From Bradyrhizobium erythrophlei (GTDB taxonomy: Bacteria > Pseudomonadota > Alphaproteobacteria > Rhizobiales > Xanthobacteraceae): DNA of 64,000 nucleotides. Position 1 is the first letter of the stretch. Every line of letters begins with the position of its first letter. The position numbers and the translations under genes were made by a program. Below are positions 1-8,345 of the stretch, in pieces. The DNA is taken from contig NZ_LT670849.1 of NCBI RefSeq assembly GCF_900142985.1, forward strand, positions 6,278,501 through 6,342,500. Reading direction: 5' to 3'. The notes under the pieces are model-generated. The model did not search any database, was not told where the DNA came from, and was given only the letters and a program-made list of their open reading frames with translations.

Positions 1-71
1 GTGATCACCGCGAGCACGATCAGCCCGGCGGCGATGCCGACAATCTTCTGTCTGATGGATGTTCGAAACAT
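1..71 (-). CDS. N-terminal fragment of a membrane protein (runs off the window)
   Basis: Only the first 23 codons are inside the window; the gene continues beyond base 1. The start is the ATG complementary to 69-71, with a GAGG-like Shine-Dalgarno close upstream. The peptide starts MFRTSIRQKIVGIAAG and goes straight into a hydrophobic stretch (about residues 11-23), so it begins with a signal anchor or first membrane helix. Starts of this kind occur in rhizobial membrane sensors such as cyclases and chemoreceptors, but the fragment is too short to name. It is divergent from the exported protein at 277. Confidence 0.5.
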   Translation of the reverse strand, partial: MFRTSIRQKIVGIAAGLIVLAVI

Positions 72-190
72 GCCCCTCAACCCGGTTCAGCAGGGGTGCA
101 GAATGGCGAATTTTAGCCGCCGGCGAAAGCCGTTTGGCGCTCCTGCCCCCCGGGCACAGATCGTGAAATGCCGGCCCTTTATTCCAGCGG

Positions 191-214
191 AATGTCGAAT
201 CCACTCCACTAGCG
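191..214. repeat. 24-bp dispersed repeat, copy 1
   Basis: This 24-bp sequence, ending in CCACTCCACTAGCG, recurs at 25463-25486 with a single mismatch (base 7, G here and A there). Flanking bases do not match, so the unit seems to end where the match ends. It lies in the leader of the gene starting at 277. It could be the end of a small mobile element or MITE; that is inference. Confidence 0.6.
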
Positions 215-276
215 ACAGCGCGGTGCTTGCACTAAGCTTTCCGGACTTAAACCAAGAAATCCGGGAGGAAATCACC

Positions 277-774
277 GTGCGATCGTTTAGGGTTCAATAT
301 GCCGCCGCTGCGGCCGCCGCTTGTTTCGCCGTCGCCAGTCCGGCGAACGCCCAATTGCTGAGCCACAAGGATCTGTCGTCTTCCATCGCTTTCACCATCG
401 CCCAAACCACCATCGAAACCTGCAAGACCAATGGTTATGCGGTTTCGGTCACCGTGGTCGGCCGCAACGGCGAGATCATCTTGCAGGTGCGCGGAGACAA
501 TACCGGCCCGCACACCATCGAGAACAGCTTTCGCAAGGCTTACACGGCGCGGACCTTTCGGTCTCCGTCGGGCGACCTCGTCAATCGCCTGAAAGCCGAG
601 CCGACGCTCGGACTGATCCATCTCAACAACGTCATCGCCAACCAGGGCGCGCTGCCGATCAAGGTGGGTGACGAGGTGATTGGTGCGGCCGGCGCATCCG
701 GAGCGCCCGGCGGCGAAAAGGACGAGGCTTGCGTTAAAGCCGGGCTCGACAAGGTTGCGGATCAGCTCAAGTAA
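277..774 (+). CDS. GlcG/HbpS-family exported protein
   Basis: A 165-residue protein whose start I place at GTG 277, because GGGAGGAA sits 6 bases upstream and the next residues form a clean signal peptide (MRSFRVQY, alanine-rich core, cleavage near SPANA-QL). The reading frame is open far upstream, but that part has no coding character. The mature part has the GlcG/HbpS pattern: an alpha-helical start, a central VTVVGRNGEIILQVRGDNTGP strand-turn-strand, and a C-terminal GVGAAGASGAPGG-like glycine turn (IGAAGASGAPGGEKDEAC). Family members bind haem or small ligands in the periplasm; the ligand here is unknown. Two cysteines (TCKTNG and EACVK) could form a disulphide. No partner gene is adjacent. 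Confidence 0.8.
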   Translation: MRSFRVQYAAAAAAACFAVASPANAQLLSHKDLSSSIAFTIAQTTIETCKTNGYAVSVTVVGRNGEIILQVRGDNTGPHTIENSFRKAYTARTFRSPSGDLVNRLKAEPTLGLIHLNNVIANQGALPIKVGDEVIGAAGASGAPGGEKDEACVKAGLDKVADQLK

Positions 775-823
775 GCGGATCGGCGATTGCCGGCTCCTCG
801 GCGATGAGGTCTATCCAAAAAAT

Positions 824-848
824 AAAGGCCCCCATTGCGGGGGCCTTT
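824..848 (-). terminator. Rho-independent terminator of the HU-like gene
   Basis: A perfect 10-bp stem (824-833 paired with 839-848) with a 5-base loop. On the minus strand the stem is followed by a T-rich run (TTTATTTTTT). It lies 22 bases past the stop of the HU-like gene at 871 and so should end its transcript. It could also slow transcription arriving from 774. Confidence 0.85.
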
Positions 849-870
849 GACGTCGAGGTCCGAGTTTTCC

Positions 871-1170
871 CTAGACTGCGTCCTTGGCGGCCTTGACCGG
901 CCGTGCGCGCACGATCTTGCGGGCAGGCTTCGCCTTGAACATCATTTCTTCACCCGTGAACGGGTTGGTGCCCTTACGTGCCTTGGTGGCGGGCTTCTTG
1001 ACCACGACGAACTTCGCCCAGCCCGGCAGCAGGAAAACGCCAGACTTCTTCAGTTCCTTGTGGCCGACATCCGTCAGCGTATCCATGACGTTCTTCACGT
1101 CGCGCTTGGAAAGTTCGGTGGTCGTCGCGATTTTTTCGACGAGCTGTGACTTCGACATTTGAGTGGCCAT
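871..1170 (-). CDS. HU/IHF-type nucleoid DNA-binding protein
   Basis: A 99-residue basic protein. The start is ATG at 1170, with AGGAG 7 bases upstream; an in-frame extension to 1224 lacks a ribosome site. Residues 5-45 (MSKSQLVEKIATTTELSKRD onward) form the paired dimerisation helices of HU. They are followed by the beta-arm region (residues 43-80), with a GxAxF-like LLPGWAKFVV, the arm RKGTNPFTGEEM, and a Lys/Ala/Pro-rich tail (KPARKIVRARPVKAAKDAV) longer than in E. coli HU. It should bind and bend DNA non-specifically. It is monocistronic, with its own terminator at 824-848. Such tailed HU paralogues are common in Bradyrhizobium. Confidence 0.92.
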   Translation of the reverse strand: MATQMSKSQLVEKIATTTELSKRDVKNVMDTLTDVGHKELKKSGVFLLPGWAKFVVVKKPATKARKGTNPFTGEEMMFKAKPARKIVRARPVKAAKDAV

Positions 1171-1580
1171 TGTGTCTCCTTTGATTCGGACCGCTTCGAC
1201 TATAACGCTCCTTGCGCTGGGCAAGAGGCTTCTACACAGTTTTTCTCGGGGTTTTTTGCGATTTTTTGCCGCCGACCCCGGTTTTTCCAGTGTTTTTGCG
1301 CTGATGGGGCAGGAAAATCACACTTGATCTGCGCGTCGCTTCCGTCATGGCCGCTGACGCCTCTGATTCCGGGGCTGCGCCGCGATGCGAAAAACCCTGA
1401 AAAAATAGCCTTTGAAGCCACTTCAGGGCGATGGTCCGTGTCCGTCAGAGGGTTCTGCGCTTAAGCGCAAGCGATCGAGCGTGCATTCGTGCGGCCGGGT
1501 CCTATTGCGATTTGAGATGTGAAAAGGTTAGCTACAACCTTGAATGGGACGAGAGCTGATGTGCTTTCGCGCGAGGGCTA
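1171..1580. other. Intergenic region between divergent genes, no gene seen
   Basis: About 410 bases separating the divergent HU-like gene and the gene at 1581. It has a T-rich tract around 1237-1290. No reading frame here has a ribosome site or recognisable protein. It presumably carries both promoters; I could not identify hexamers with confidence. Confidence 0.4.
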
Positions 1581-2075
1581 ATGTTAAACGTTCGCTGCCT
1601 AAAACATTTCACCGTCGTTTTTATTGCTGTCTTGCCGTCGTGTGAAGCGCTGGCCCAGGGGCAGAAGCCTTTTGATTCAGCAAAAATCAGGGACTACGTG
1701 CGCGGTTTCGTTGGGCCTACGTCAACAGCAAACCCGCCTCTATTGCCGCTATGGGCGCCGACATTCAGACAACAGGTGGATCGTTGTTGGAAAAAACCTG
1801 ACGGCGGATCTGAACTACCGGATGTACAGGCAGAATTTACAATTCGCTTGAATTCCGACGGCACCCTCAACGGCCCCCCGATTCCAAGTGTGTTCAATGG
1901 GCCTATGACGTCTTATTATCAGGCTTATCAGGAAAGTGCCCAGCGAGCTCTAATCGAATGTCAGCCATATCAGCTGCCCGTCGATCAATTCGATCAGTGG
2001 AAGAAGTTTAATCCGGTATTTAGCAACGCGAAAAGTAGCGCACAGCGGCCGGTTTCACCGGATACCCCTCGCTAA
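1581..2075 (+). CDS. Exported protein with a TolA C-terminal-like (TonB-fold) domain
   Basis: A 164-residue protein with an N-terminal signal peptide (residues 1-25, cleavage near ALA-QG). The mature part has the pattern of the TolA C-terminal domain: VDRCWKKP, then FTIRLNSDGTLNGPP, then AYQESAQRALIECQPYQLP, then FDQWKKFNPVF. The two cysteines (CW and ECQPY) match the conserved disulphide pair of TolA-C. It lacks the membrane helix plus long coiled coil of a full TolA, so it is a free periplasmic version rather than the Tol-Pal energiser. Known TolA-C domains contact TolB or colicins; the partner here is unknown. Base composition is less GC-rich than in its neighbours. Confidence 0.65.
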   Translation: MLNVRCLKHFTVVFIAVLPSCEALAQGQKPFDSAKIRDYVRGFVGPTSTANPPLLPLWAPTFRQQVDRCWKKPDGGSELPDVQAEFTIRLNSDGTLNGPPIPSVFNGPMTSYYQAYQESAQRALIECQPYQLPVDQFDQWKKFNPVFSNAKSSAQRPVSPDTPR

Positions 2076-2188
2076 GTTCACCCTTGCTCCGTCGGGCAAA
2101 TCACCATTAGAAGCCGGCGCGTCTCGACCCCACAAGAGCAACTGTGTCGAGATAGACTAGGGCCTTGGCGCGATAAAGGTTCGCGCGA

Positions 2189-3150
2189 TCAGGCGGGTAC
2201 GTAGCGAGCAGCATCCCATTTCTGGTGGCGAGCGATCATGACGTTGAGAATGCAGATCAGCTTGCGCATGCAGGCTACGAGGGCCACCTTCGGCTCCTTT
2301 CCCTTGGCGATCAGGCGGCGATAGAAGGCCTTGGCGACTGGATTGTTCTGCGTGGCAGCGCCGAGGCAAGGCATGTAGATGGCGTTGCGGATCCAGCGGC
2401 GGCCGCCCTTGATGTGGCGCTCGCCCCGGCGCTTTCCACTGTCATCGTCGTAAGGAGCGATGCCTACCAAAGCCGCGGCGATCTTATCGTTCACTTGCCC
2501 GAGTTCTGGCATCCCTGCAGCGAGGATCGCGGAGGTCGTTTCGGCGAAGCCCGGCACGCTCTCGATAATCTCGGCACGCTCGGCAAGGTGCGGTGTAGCC
2601 TTGACCTTGGCTGCGATCGCGAGCTCGAGCTTTTCAATTTCGGTCGCCAGACTCTTCAAGACGCGGGCCTGTGCTTTCTGAACCGGTCCCGGCGCGGCAT
2701 GTGCACTTTGGCTTTGCAATCGGACCTTCAGCTCAACGAGCGCTAGGCGTGCTTTCACCAGGGCCGCCAGTTCCTCTTGGGCAGCATCATGTGTCTGGCT
2801 CGGCGTCTCGCCGAACGTCTCGGCAAACCAGGCGATCATCTCAGCATCGATCGTATCATTCTTGGCAAGCCGTCCGGCCGATTGAGCGAAGTGACGAACC
2901 CGCTTTGGGTCCACGATCCGTACCTCGATGCCGGCATCGAGCAGCACCTTGCGCCATTCACGCTCGTAACCGCCGCTCGCCTCCATCACCGCCTTGCCTA
3001 CCTGGTGCCTGCGAAGCCAGGCCACCAGTTTGCGGCGACCTTGGGCGGTGTTCGGACAGGTCTGCCGCAACGCCAATGCTCGAATGACAGGTCCACCTTG
3101 TCCTTGGCGACGTCGATGCCCACGACAGCGAGATCATTTTGTGCCATCAT
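2189..3150 (-). pseudogene. IS110-family transposase, frameshifted
   Basis: The amino-terminal part reads in one frame from the tandem ATGs near 3150 (MMAQNDLAVVGIDVAKDKVDLS, holding the first DEDD aspartate). Codons from about 3076 downwards continue in another frame (NTAQGRRKLVAWLRRHQVGKAVMEASGGYE to the stop at 2189). The C-terminal half has the IS110 signature: IESVPGF, LVGIAPYDDDSGKRRG and the conserved GGRRWIRNAIY block with the catalytic-serine region. The break lies around 3080-3092, where one base has been gained or lost. Joined, the protein would be about 320 residues, the usual IS110 length. The family does not need programmed frameshifting, so I read this as an inactivated copy. 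Confidence 0.8.
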
Positions 3151-3338
3151 CCACTCCCTTCCTTGCTCGGTTCGGGCTCCAAGCCCATGCAACTGTTCGG
3201 GTTGAGGAAGACACCGGAGCTGTCCCTCGCTCTAATACAGGCTTTGCCGCCTTTGGGGCGTAACGGGCTCAGTTCCAGCAACGGGCGGTTTTGATCCAAC
3301 CGCCCGTTCGCATGTTCTGCCAGATTTCCTGGACACAA
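3151..3338 (-). other. Structured non-coding end of the IS110 element (candidate bridge-RNA region)
   Basis: Roughly 190 bases lie between the transposase start and the point near 3338 where genus-typical repeat sequence resumes. They contain a perfect 10-bp inverted repeat with a 7-base loop (3281-3290 with 3298-3307) and further GC-rich short pairings (around 3205-3260). IS110 elements are known to encode a bridge RNA in the non-coding end flanking the recombinase. Position and structure fit that, but no guide loops were assigned and the element ends are not defined. Confidence 0.35.
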
Positions 3339-3339
3339 G

Positions 3340-3890
3340 GGGCGTATCGCGATCGTCACGGACGTTGGGTGCGGGATGCGATGGACGCGATTGGCGCATC
3401 AGACGAATGCGCCTGTCGCGGACGGTGAAGTCGTGTGGTCCTGGCCTCTCGACGCTGAGGTCAAGCTGGCAACGATGCTTCGGCATCGCGCTGGCGACGG
3501 TGACAAAAAGCCCGATCGCCGGGGAGAGCACGAAGGAACCCGTTAAAACCATTCGCGCAGGGAGTGCCGGATCGTTGCGGCGGACCTGTGGTGACTACGC
3601 TCGTATGCTTTCTTTATTTGCATACGAGGCTGCGGGCGAGCCGAGCGCCCGGCATTCCCTGCGCCCTCCGTTTTCGGGAGGGGCATGATCGTACAAAATC
3701 CGGGCATGGAATGCCGCGGGAAGGCGAAGCTGCGTCTGATTGATCGACGTCGTCCCGGACAAGCCAAGCGCGATCCGGGACCCACAACCACCGGCGCTTA
3801 TTGTTATGCAGGACGTCTGCCACTCGGGCTTTACTTGATGGACTCCGCGGTATGGGTCCCCGCGTTCGCGGGGACGACTGGCCACCGACA
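3340..3890. repeat. Bradyrhizobium-type intergenic repeat block
   Basis: This stretch holds no credible gene. Minus-strand 3345-3552 would encode a peptide starting MVLTGSFVLSP, which I recognise as a spurious frame annotated many times in Bradyrhizobium genomes, a mark of a dispersed repeat. Two hairpins follow: 3752-3759 with 3774-3781, and a nearly loop-free 9-bp palindrome at 3856-3875 (GTCCCCGCG TT CGCGGGGAC) of REP type. The IS110 remnant abuts this block near 3338, where the expected continuation of the repeat stops. Confidence 0.6.
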
Positions 3891-4003
3891 TTGGATCATT
3901 GCGCTATGCGATAGCGCCTCGCCCGGTGGAATAATCGCCGCTTGCCAAGGCGGTCCCGGCAGGCCAAGAAACTTTTCAGGGAAAAACGTCAGCGGAGAAG
4001 GAC

Positions 4004-5152
4004 GTGACCATCAAAGGCAAGGCCTATATCGCCGGTATATTCGAGCATCCGACCCGGCACGCCCCCGACAAGTCGACGCCCCAACTTCATGCCGAAATCG
4101 CCAAGGGGGCGCTCGAGGATGCGGGGCTGACCAAGGCCGATATCGATGGCTATTTCTGCGCCGGCGATGCGCCGGGCGGGGTAATGGCCATGGTCGATTA
4201 TCTCGGCCTGAAAGTACGCCATTTCGATTCCACCGATACGGGTGGCTGCTCCTACCTCGTTCACCTCGGCCACGCCGCGGAGGCGATCGCCGCCGGCAAG
4301 TGCTCGATTGCATTGGTCACGCTCGCCGGCAAGCCGCGCACCGGTCCGATGCCGCCGCGCGCCAGCGGCGCCGAGGTCGACTTCGAGGCCGCGTATGGCG
4401 GCACCACACATAATGTCTATGGCATGTGCGCCATGCGGCACATGCATGAATTTGGCACCACCAGCGAGCAACTCGCCTGGATCAAGGTCGCGGCGTCCCA
4501 CCACGCCCAATACAATCCGCACGCCATGTTGCCTGAGGTCGTGACGGTCGAGGACGTGCTCAACTCGCCGATGATTGCCGATCCGCTGCACCGGATGGAT
4601 TGCTGCGTCGTCACCGATGGCGGCGGCGGATTTATCGTCACCACGGAAGCGATTGCAAAGAGCCTGAAGAAGCCGCTGGTACGCATGATCGGCCACGGCG
4701 AGGCGCTGAAGGGGCCGCGTGGCGGCCATTCGTTGAACCTCACCTATTCCGCCGGTGTGTGGTCGGGGCCGAAGGCCTTCGAGGAAGCCGGCGTCACGCC
4801 CAAGGACATCAAATACGCCTCGATCTACGACAGCTTCACCATCACGGTTCTGATGCAGCTCGAGGACCTCGGCTTCTGCAAGAAGGGCGAGGGCGGCAAG
4901 TTCGTCGCCGACGGCAATCTCATCTCGGGCGTCGGCAAGCTCCCGTTCAACACCGACGGCGGCGGCCTGTGCAGCAACCATCCCGTCAATCGCGGCGGCA
5001 TGACCAAGATTCTCGAGGCGGTGCGCCAGTTGCGCGGCGAAGCGCATCCGAAGGTTCAGGTGCCGAACTGCGACCTCGCCATTGCCCATGGCACCGGCGG
5101 CTTGCTCGGCGTTCGCCACGCCGCCTCAACCTGCATTCTGGAGCGCGTGTGA
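4004..5152 (+). CDS. SCP2-type thiolase / acetyl-CoA acetyltransferase-like protein
   Basis: 382 residues. The GTG start is chosen for the GGAGAAGG ribosome site just upstream. The protein is a non-decarboxylating thiolase-fold enzyme of the SCP2/Ltp type: the likely nucleophile is Cys82 (STDTGGCSY), followed by HxxxFG at HMHEFGTT and a C-terminal AIAHGTGG loop. Thiolases of this type pair with a DUF35 protein, and one is encoded directly downstream with a TGATG overlap. In actinobacteria such pairs cleave branched or steroid side-chain acyl-CoAs (retro-aldol or thiolytic). With MaoC and SDR genes following, I infer beta-oxidation-like processing of an unusual acyl-CoA. It heads the operon running to 9131. 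Confidence 0.85.
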   Translation: MTIKGKAYIAGIFEHPTRHAPDKSTPQLHAEIAKGALEDAGLTKADIDGYFCAGDAPGGVMAMVDYLGLKVRHFDSTDTGGCSYLVHLGHAAEAIAAGKCSIALVTLAGKPRTGPMPPRASGAEVDFEAAYGGTTHNVYGMCAMRHMHEFGTTSEQLAWIKVAASHHAQYNPHAMLPEVVTVEDVLNSPMIADPLHRMDCCVVTDGGGGFIVTTEAIAKSLKKPLVRMIGHGEALKGPRGGHSLNLTYSAGVWSGPKAFEEAGVTPKDIKYASIYDSFTITVLMQLEDLGFCKKGEGGKFVADGNLISGVGKLPFNTDGGGLCSNHPVNRGGMTKILEAVRQLRGEAHPKVQVPNCDLAIAHGTGGLLGVRHAASTCILERV

Positions 5153-5541
5153 TGGCTGATGCGAAGAAGTATCCGACACCGATCACCAATCCCGAGACGG
5201 TTCATTTCTGGGAGCAGACCGCCAAGGGCAAGCTGATGATCAAGCGCTGCACCGCCTGCGGCGAGGCGCATTATTTCCCGCGCTCGATCTGCCCGTTCTG
5301 TTTTTCCGACAAGACGGTGTGGGAAGAAAGCTCGGGCGAGGGCGAGATCTACACCTTCAGCCGGATGCGCAAATCGGCCAGCGGCCCTTACGCGATCGGC
5401 TACGTGACTCTGAAAGAGGGGCCGTCGCTGCTGACGAACTTCGTCGATTGCGACATGGAGAAATTGAAGATCGGCCAGAAGGTGAAAGTCGTGTTCAAGG
5501 CGACCGACGGCGCGCCGCTGCCGTTCTTTACGGTGGTGTGA
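5152..5541 (+). CDS. DUF35 Zn-ribbon/OB-fold protein, thiolase partner
   Basis: 129 residues, translationally coupled to the thiolase (its ATG shares one base with the preceding stop). The N-terminal rubredoxin-like zinc ribbon has CTAC (Cys33, Cys36) and CPFC (Cys47, Cys50). It is followed by an OB fold (GEGEIYTFSRM to GQKVKVVFKATDG). DUF35 proteins bind acyl-CoA substrate and complete the active site of SCP2-type thiolases or of the MaoC partner. The length is typical. No catalytic residues are expected in it. Confidence 0.88.
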   Translation: MADAKKYPTPITNPETVHFWEQTAKGKLMIKRCTACGEAHYFPRSICPFCFSDKTVWEESSGEGEIYTFSRMRKSASGPYAIGYVTLKEGPSLLTNFVDCDMEKLKIGQKVKVVFKATDGAPLPFFTVV

Positions 5542-5547
5542 GGCCAC

Positions 5548-6408
5548 ATGCCGATCAACTACGAAGAGCTGATGGCGCTGAAGAATCTCGATCAGCGCTT
5601 TTCGTACGGCGACCGCGAGGTGATGCTCTACGCCTACGGCATCGGCATGGGCGCCGATCCCATGGACGAGAAGGAGCTTGCCTTCGTCAACGAGGCCGCC
5701 GCGGTCGCGCGTCCGCTCAAGGTGGTGCCGACCTTCGCGTCGGTGGCGGCCTGGGGCGCGAGCCCCGGCGAGATGAATCTCAATCGCGTGATGGTGGTCG
5801 ATGGCGAGCGCGACATCACCTTCCATCGACCGTTGCCGGTGGAGCAAAAATTGCTGGTCGATTCACGCGTGCTTGCGGTGTTCGACAAGGGCAAGGACAA
5901 GGGCGCGGTGATCCGGCACCAGACCGTGCTCAAGAACGAGAAGGGCGAGGCGCTTGCAACGCTCGTTGCCTCGCGCTTTGCCCGTGGAGACGGTGGCTTT
6001 GGCGGGCCTTCCGACGGCGCGCCCGAACCGCACAAGGTACCGACGCGAGCGCCGGACCGGTCTGTCGATATTTCGACGCGTCCCGATCAGGCGCTGGTCT
6101 ACCGGCTCTGCGGCGACCGCAATCCCTTGCATTCCGATCCCGAATTTGCCCGGCGCGCCGGTTTCTCGCTGCCGATCCTGCACGGCATGTGCACCTTCGG
6201 CATCACCTGCCGCGGCATCCTGCAGACCTATGCCGATTACGATCCGACGGCGTTCAAGCAGCACGCTGCGCGGTTTTCTTCGCCGGTCTATCCCGGCGAA
6301 ACCGTGACGCTCGATCTCTGGAAGGACGGCAACGTCATTTCATTCGAGGCGCGGGTGAAGGCGCGCGAGGCCGTCGTGATCCGCAGCGGCAAGACGGTGT
6401 TGGGATAG
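5548..6408 (+). CDS. MaoC-like double hot-dog enoyl-CoA hydratase
   Basis: 286 residues, starting 6 bases after the DUF35 stop. It has two hot-dog halves. The second carries the hydratase-2 motif YRLCGDRNPLHSDP with Asp190, Asn192 and His195, then GFSLPILHGMCTFG. This layout matches the hydratase-2 part of peroxisomal multifunctional enzyme 2 and bacterial MaoC dimers, which hydrate trans-2-enoyl-CoA to (R)-3-hydroxyacyl-CoA. The following SDR resembles the (3R)-dehydrogenase part of the same multifunctional enzyme, so the pair probably performs successive steps. Cytosolic; no signal sequence. Confidence 0.88.
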   Translation: MPINYEELMALKNLDQRFSYGDREVMLYAYGIGMGADPMDEKELAFVNEAAAVARPLKVVPTFASVAAWGASPGEMNLNRVMVVDGERDITFHRPLPVEQKLLVDSRVLAVFDKGKDKGAVIRHQTVLKNEKGEALATLVASRFARGDGGFGGPSDGAPEPHKVPTRAPDRSVDISTRPDQALVYRLCGDRNPLHSDPEFARRAGFSLPILHGMCTFGITCRGILQTYADYDPTAFKQHAARFSSPVYPGETVTLDLWKDGNVISFEARVKAREAVVIRSGKTVLG

Positions 6409-6419
6409 AGAGGATTTCG

Positions 6420-6470
6420 TGCCCCGGCTCTGCGATACAGCGTTTCACGCTGCATCGCGTCCGGGACAAG
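6420..6470. repeat. REP-type palindromic element inside the operon
   Basis: An imperfect inverted repeat between the MaoC and SDR genes: a GTGCCCCGG arm and a CCGGGACA arm flank a smaller GCGATACAGCG / CGCTGCATCGC hairpin. Elements of this sequence type are scattered between genes in Bradyrhizobium. It may stabilise the upstream mRNA; it does not look like a terminator because no T run follows. Confidence 0.55.
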
Positions 6471-6486
6471 AGACGGAGGAAAAACC

Positions 6487-7365
6487 ATGGGATTACTCGA
6501 CGGCAAGGTGGCGCTGATCACCGGCGCGGGCGGCGGATTGGGCGAAGCCTATGCCAAACTGTTTGCGCGCGAGGGCGCGGCAATCGTCGTCAACGACCTC
6601 GGCGGCCCCCGCGACGGTTCAGGCGCGGATCTGTCGATGGCGCAGAAGGTCGTCAACGCAATCAAGGCTGAAGGCGGCCGCGCGGTCGCCAACGGCGCCG
6701 ACATTTCGACGATGGCGGGCGGGCAGTCCGTGCTCGATGACGCCATCAAGCATTTCGGCCGGGCCGATATTCTCGTCAACAATGCCGGCATTCTGGTCGA
6801 CCAGAGTTTTGCCAAGGCCACCGAAGCCGCCTTTGACAAAGTGCTCAAGGTGCATCTGAAGGGCACCTTCTGCACGACGCTCCCCGTGTTCAAATGGATG
6901 CGCGAGAACGGCGGTGGTGTCATCGTCAACACGTCCTCGACCTCCGGCCTGATCGGCAATTTCGGCCAGTATAATTACGGCGCGGCCAAGGGCGGTATCT
7001 GGGGCCTGTCGAACGTGCTCACGATCGAAGGGCGCAAATACAATATCCGGGTCTGGACACTGGCGCCGGCTGCGATGACCCGCATGACCGAGGACCTGGC
7101 GCGTTACAAGGAGAACCCGAGCGCGGCGCTGACGCCTGATGGCGTGGCCCCCACCGTGCTATATATGGTCAGCGACCTCTCGGGCGACCAGACCGGCAAG
7201 GTGCTTGGCGTGTCCGGTGCGCGTGGCATACGCGAAATGCGGATGATGGAAATGGAAGGCTGGAAGCCGCCGTTCACGGGCTGGAAGGCTGAGGATATCG
7301 TGACCCACGCCAAGGATATTTTCTTCTCAGAGGAAGATCTGAAGAAATCGCTGCGGCGGACTTGA
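6487..7365 (+). CDS. SDR-family (3R)-hydroxyacyl-CoA dehydrogenase-like protein
   Basis: 292 residues, with GGAGGAAAA before the ATG. The Rossmann motif TGAGGGLG (residues 12-19), NNAG (98-101), Ser151 and YGAAK (Tyr164, Lys168) complete the classical SDR catalytic set. The VNDLGGPRDGSG segment after the second strand is characteristic of the dehydrogenase domain of peroxisomal multifunctional enzyme 2 (HSD17B4) and its bacterial stand-alone relatives. A C-terminal extension (EGWKPPFTGW to the end) goes beyond the SDR core. Expected role: NAD-dependent oxidation of the (R)-3-hydroxyacyl-CoA made by the MaoC protein. Confidence 0.87.
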   Translation: MGLLDGKVALITGAGGGLGEAYAKLFAREGAAIVVNDLGGPRDGSGADLSMAQKVVNAIKAEGGRAVANGADISTMAGGQSVLDDAIKHFGRADILVNNAGILVDQSFAKATEAAFDKVLKVHLKGTFCTTLPVFKWMRENGGGVIVNTSSTSGLIGNFGQYNYGAAKGGIWGLSNVLTIEGRKYNIRVWTLAPAAMTRMTEDLARYKENPSAALTPDGVAPTVLYMVSDLSGDQTGKVLGVSGARGIREMRMMEMEGWKPPFTGWKAEDIVTHAKDIFFSEEDLKKSLRRT

Positions 7366-7384
7366 ACACAAGGAAGAAGGCAAG

Positions 7385-8341
7385 ATGACAAAACTCACCC
7401 ACGAAGCCAAAGGCACGTTCGCGATTGCACCGACGCCGTTTCACGACGATGGCCGGATCGACGAGAAATCCATCGACCGGCTGACGGACTTCTACGCCGA
7501 GATCGGCTGCGACGGCGTCACTGTGCTCGGCATCATGGGCGAAGCGCCGAAGCTTGAGGGGGCTGAGTCCGAGGAAGTTGCAAAACGCTTCATCAAGCGC
7601 GCCAAGAACATGCAGGTCATCGTCGGCGTTTCCGCGCCCGGCTTTGCCGCCATGCGTTCGCTGGCGCGTGCCTCGATGGATGCGGGCGCGGCCGGTGTCA
7701 TGATCGCGCCGCTGCCGACCTTGCGTACGGATGATCAGATCACCGGCTACTTCAAGCAGGCGGTGGAAGCGGTCGGCACCGATATTCCCTGGTGTTTGCA
7801 GGACTATCCGCTGACGCTGAACGTGATCTTCACGCCCGGCGTGATCCGCAAGATCGTGATGGATAATCCCTCCTGCGTGATGCTCAAGCATGAGGATTGG
7901 CCGGGGCTGGAAAAGATTTCCACGCTGCGCGGCTTCCAGAAGGATGGCTCATTGCGGCCGCTTTCGATCCTGACCGGCAATGGTGCGACGTTCCTTGATT
8001 TCGAGATGGAGCGCGGCGCCGACGGCGCCATGACCGGCTACGCCTTCCCGGAAATGCTGATCGACGTCGTTCGCCTGTCGAAGGAAGGCAAGCGCGATGC
8101 CGCGCACGATCTGTTCGACGCGCATCTGCCGCTAATCCGTTACGAGCAGCAGCCGGCGATCGGGCTGGCGGTGCGCAAGCACGTGCTGCAAAAGCGCGGC
8201 ATCATTGCCTCCAGCGCGCAGCGCAAGCCGGGTTCGAGCATTTCGGCGATCGCCAAGTCGGAAGTGGACTATCTGCTGTCGCGCGTCGCACGCGTCGATC
8301 GCCGGGCACACTTGCAGCCGCAATCGAGCGCCGCGGGCTGA
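7385..8341 (+). CDS. DapA/NanA-superfamily class I aldolase or lyase
   Basis: 318 residues, with a GGAAGAAGG-like ribosome site before the ATG. It is a TIM-barrel Schiff-base enzyme: Tyr141 in QDYPLT and Lys168 in CVMLKHED fit the catalytic Tyr and Lys of the dihydrodipicolinate synthase family. The usual GTTGE strand motif is VLGIMGEAP. True DapA activity is unlikely given its place in an acyl-CoA operon and this divergent motif. Members of the superfamily act on 2-oxo acids (aldol cleavage, dehydration). I infer it cleaves or condenses a 2-oxo-acid intermediate of the same pathway; the substrate is unknown. Confidence 0.82.
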   Translation: MTKLTHEAKGTFAIAPTPFHDDGRIDEKSIDRLTDFYAEIGCDGVTVLGIMGEAPKLEGAESEEVAKRFIKRAKNMQVIVGVSAPGFAAMRSLARASMDAGAAGVMIAPLPTLRTDDQITGYFKQAVEAVGTDIPWCLQDYPLTLNVIFTPGVIRKIVMDNPSCVMLKHEDWPGLEKISTLRGFQKDGSLRPLSILTGNGATFLDFEMERGADGAMTGYAFPEMLIDVVRLSKEGKRDAAHDLFDAHLPLIRYEQQPAIGLAVRKHVLQKRGIIASSAQRKPGSSISAIAKSEVDYLLSRVARVDRRAHLQPQSSAAG

Positions 8342-8345
8342 ACTC

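Noticed and set aside
2189..3150. Programmed frameshifting in the IS110 transposase
   Set aside because: IS110 recombinases are normally made from one frame, and no slippery heptamer with a downstream structure was seen at the junction.
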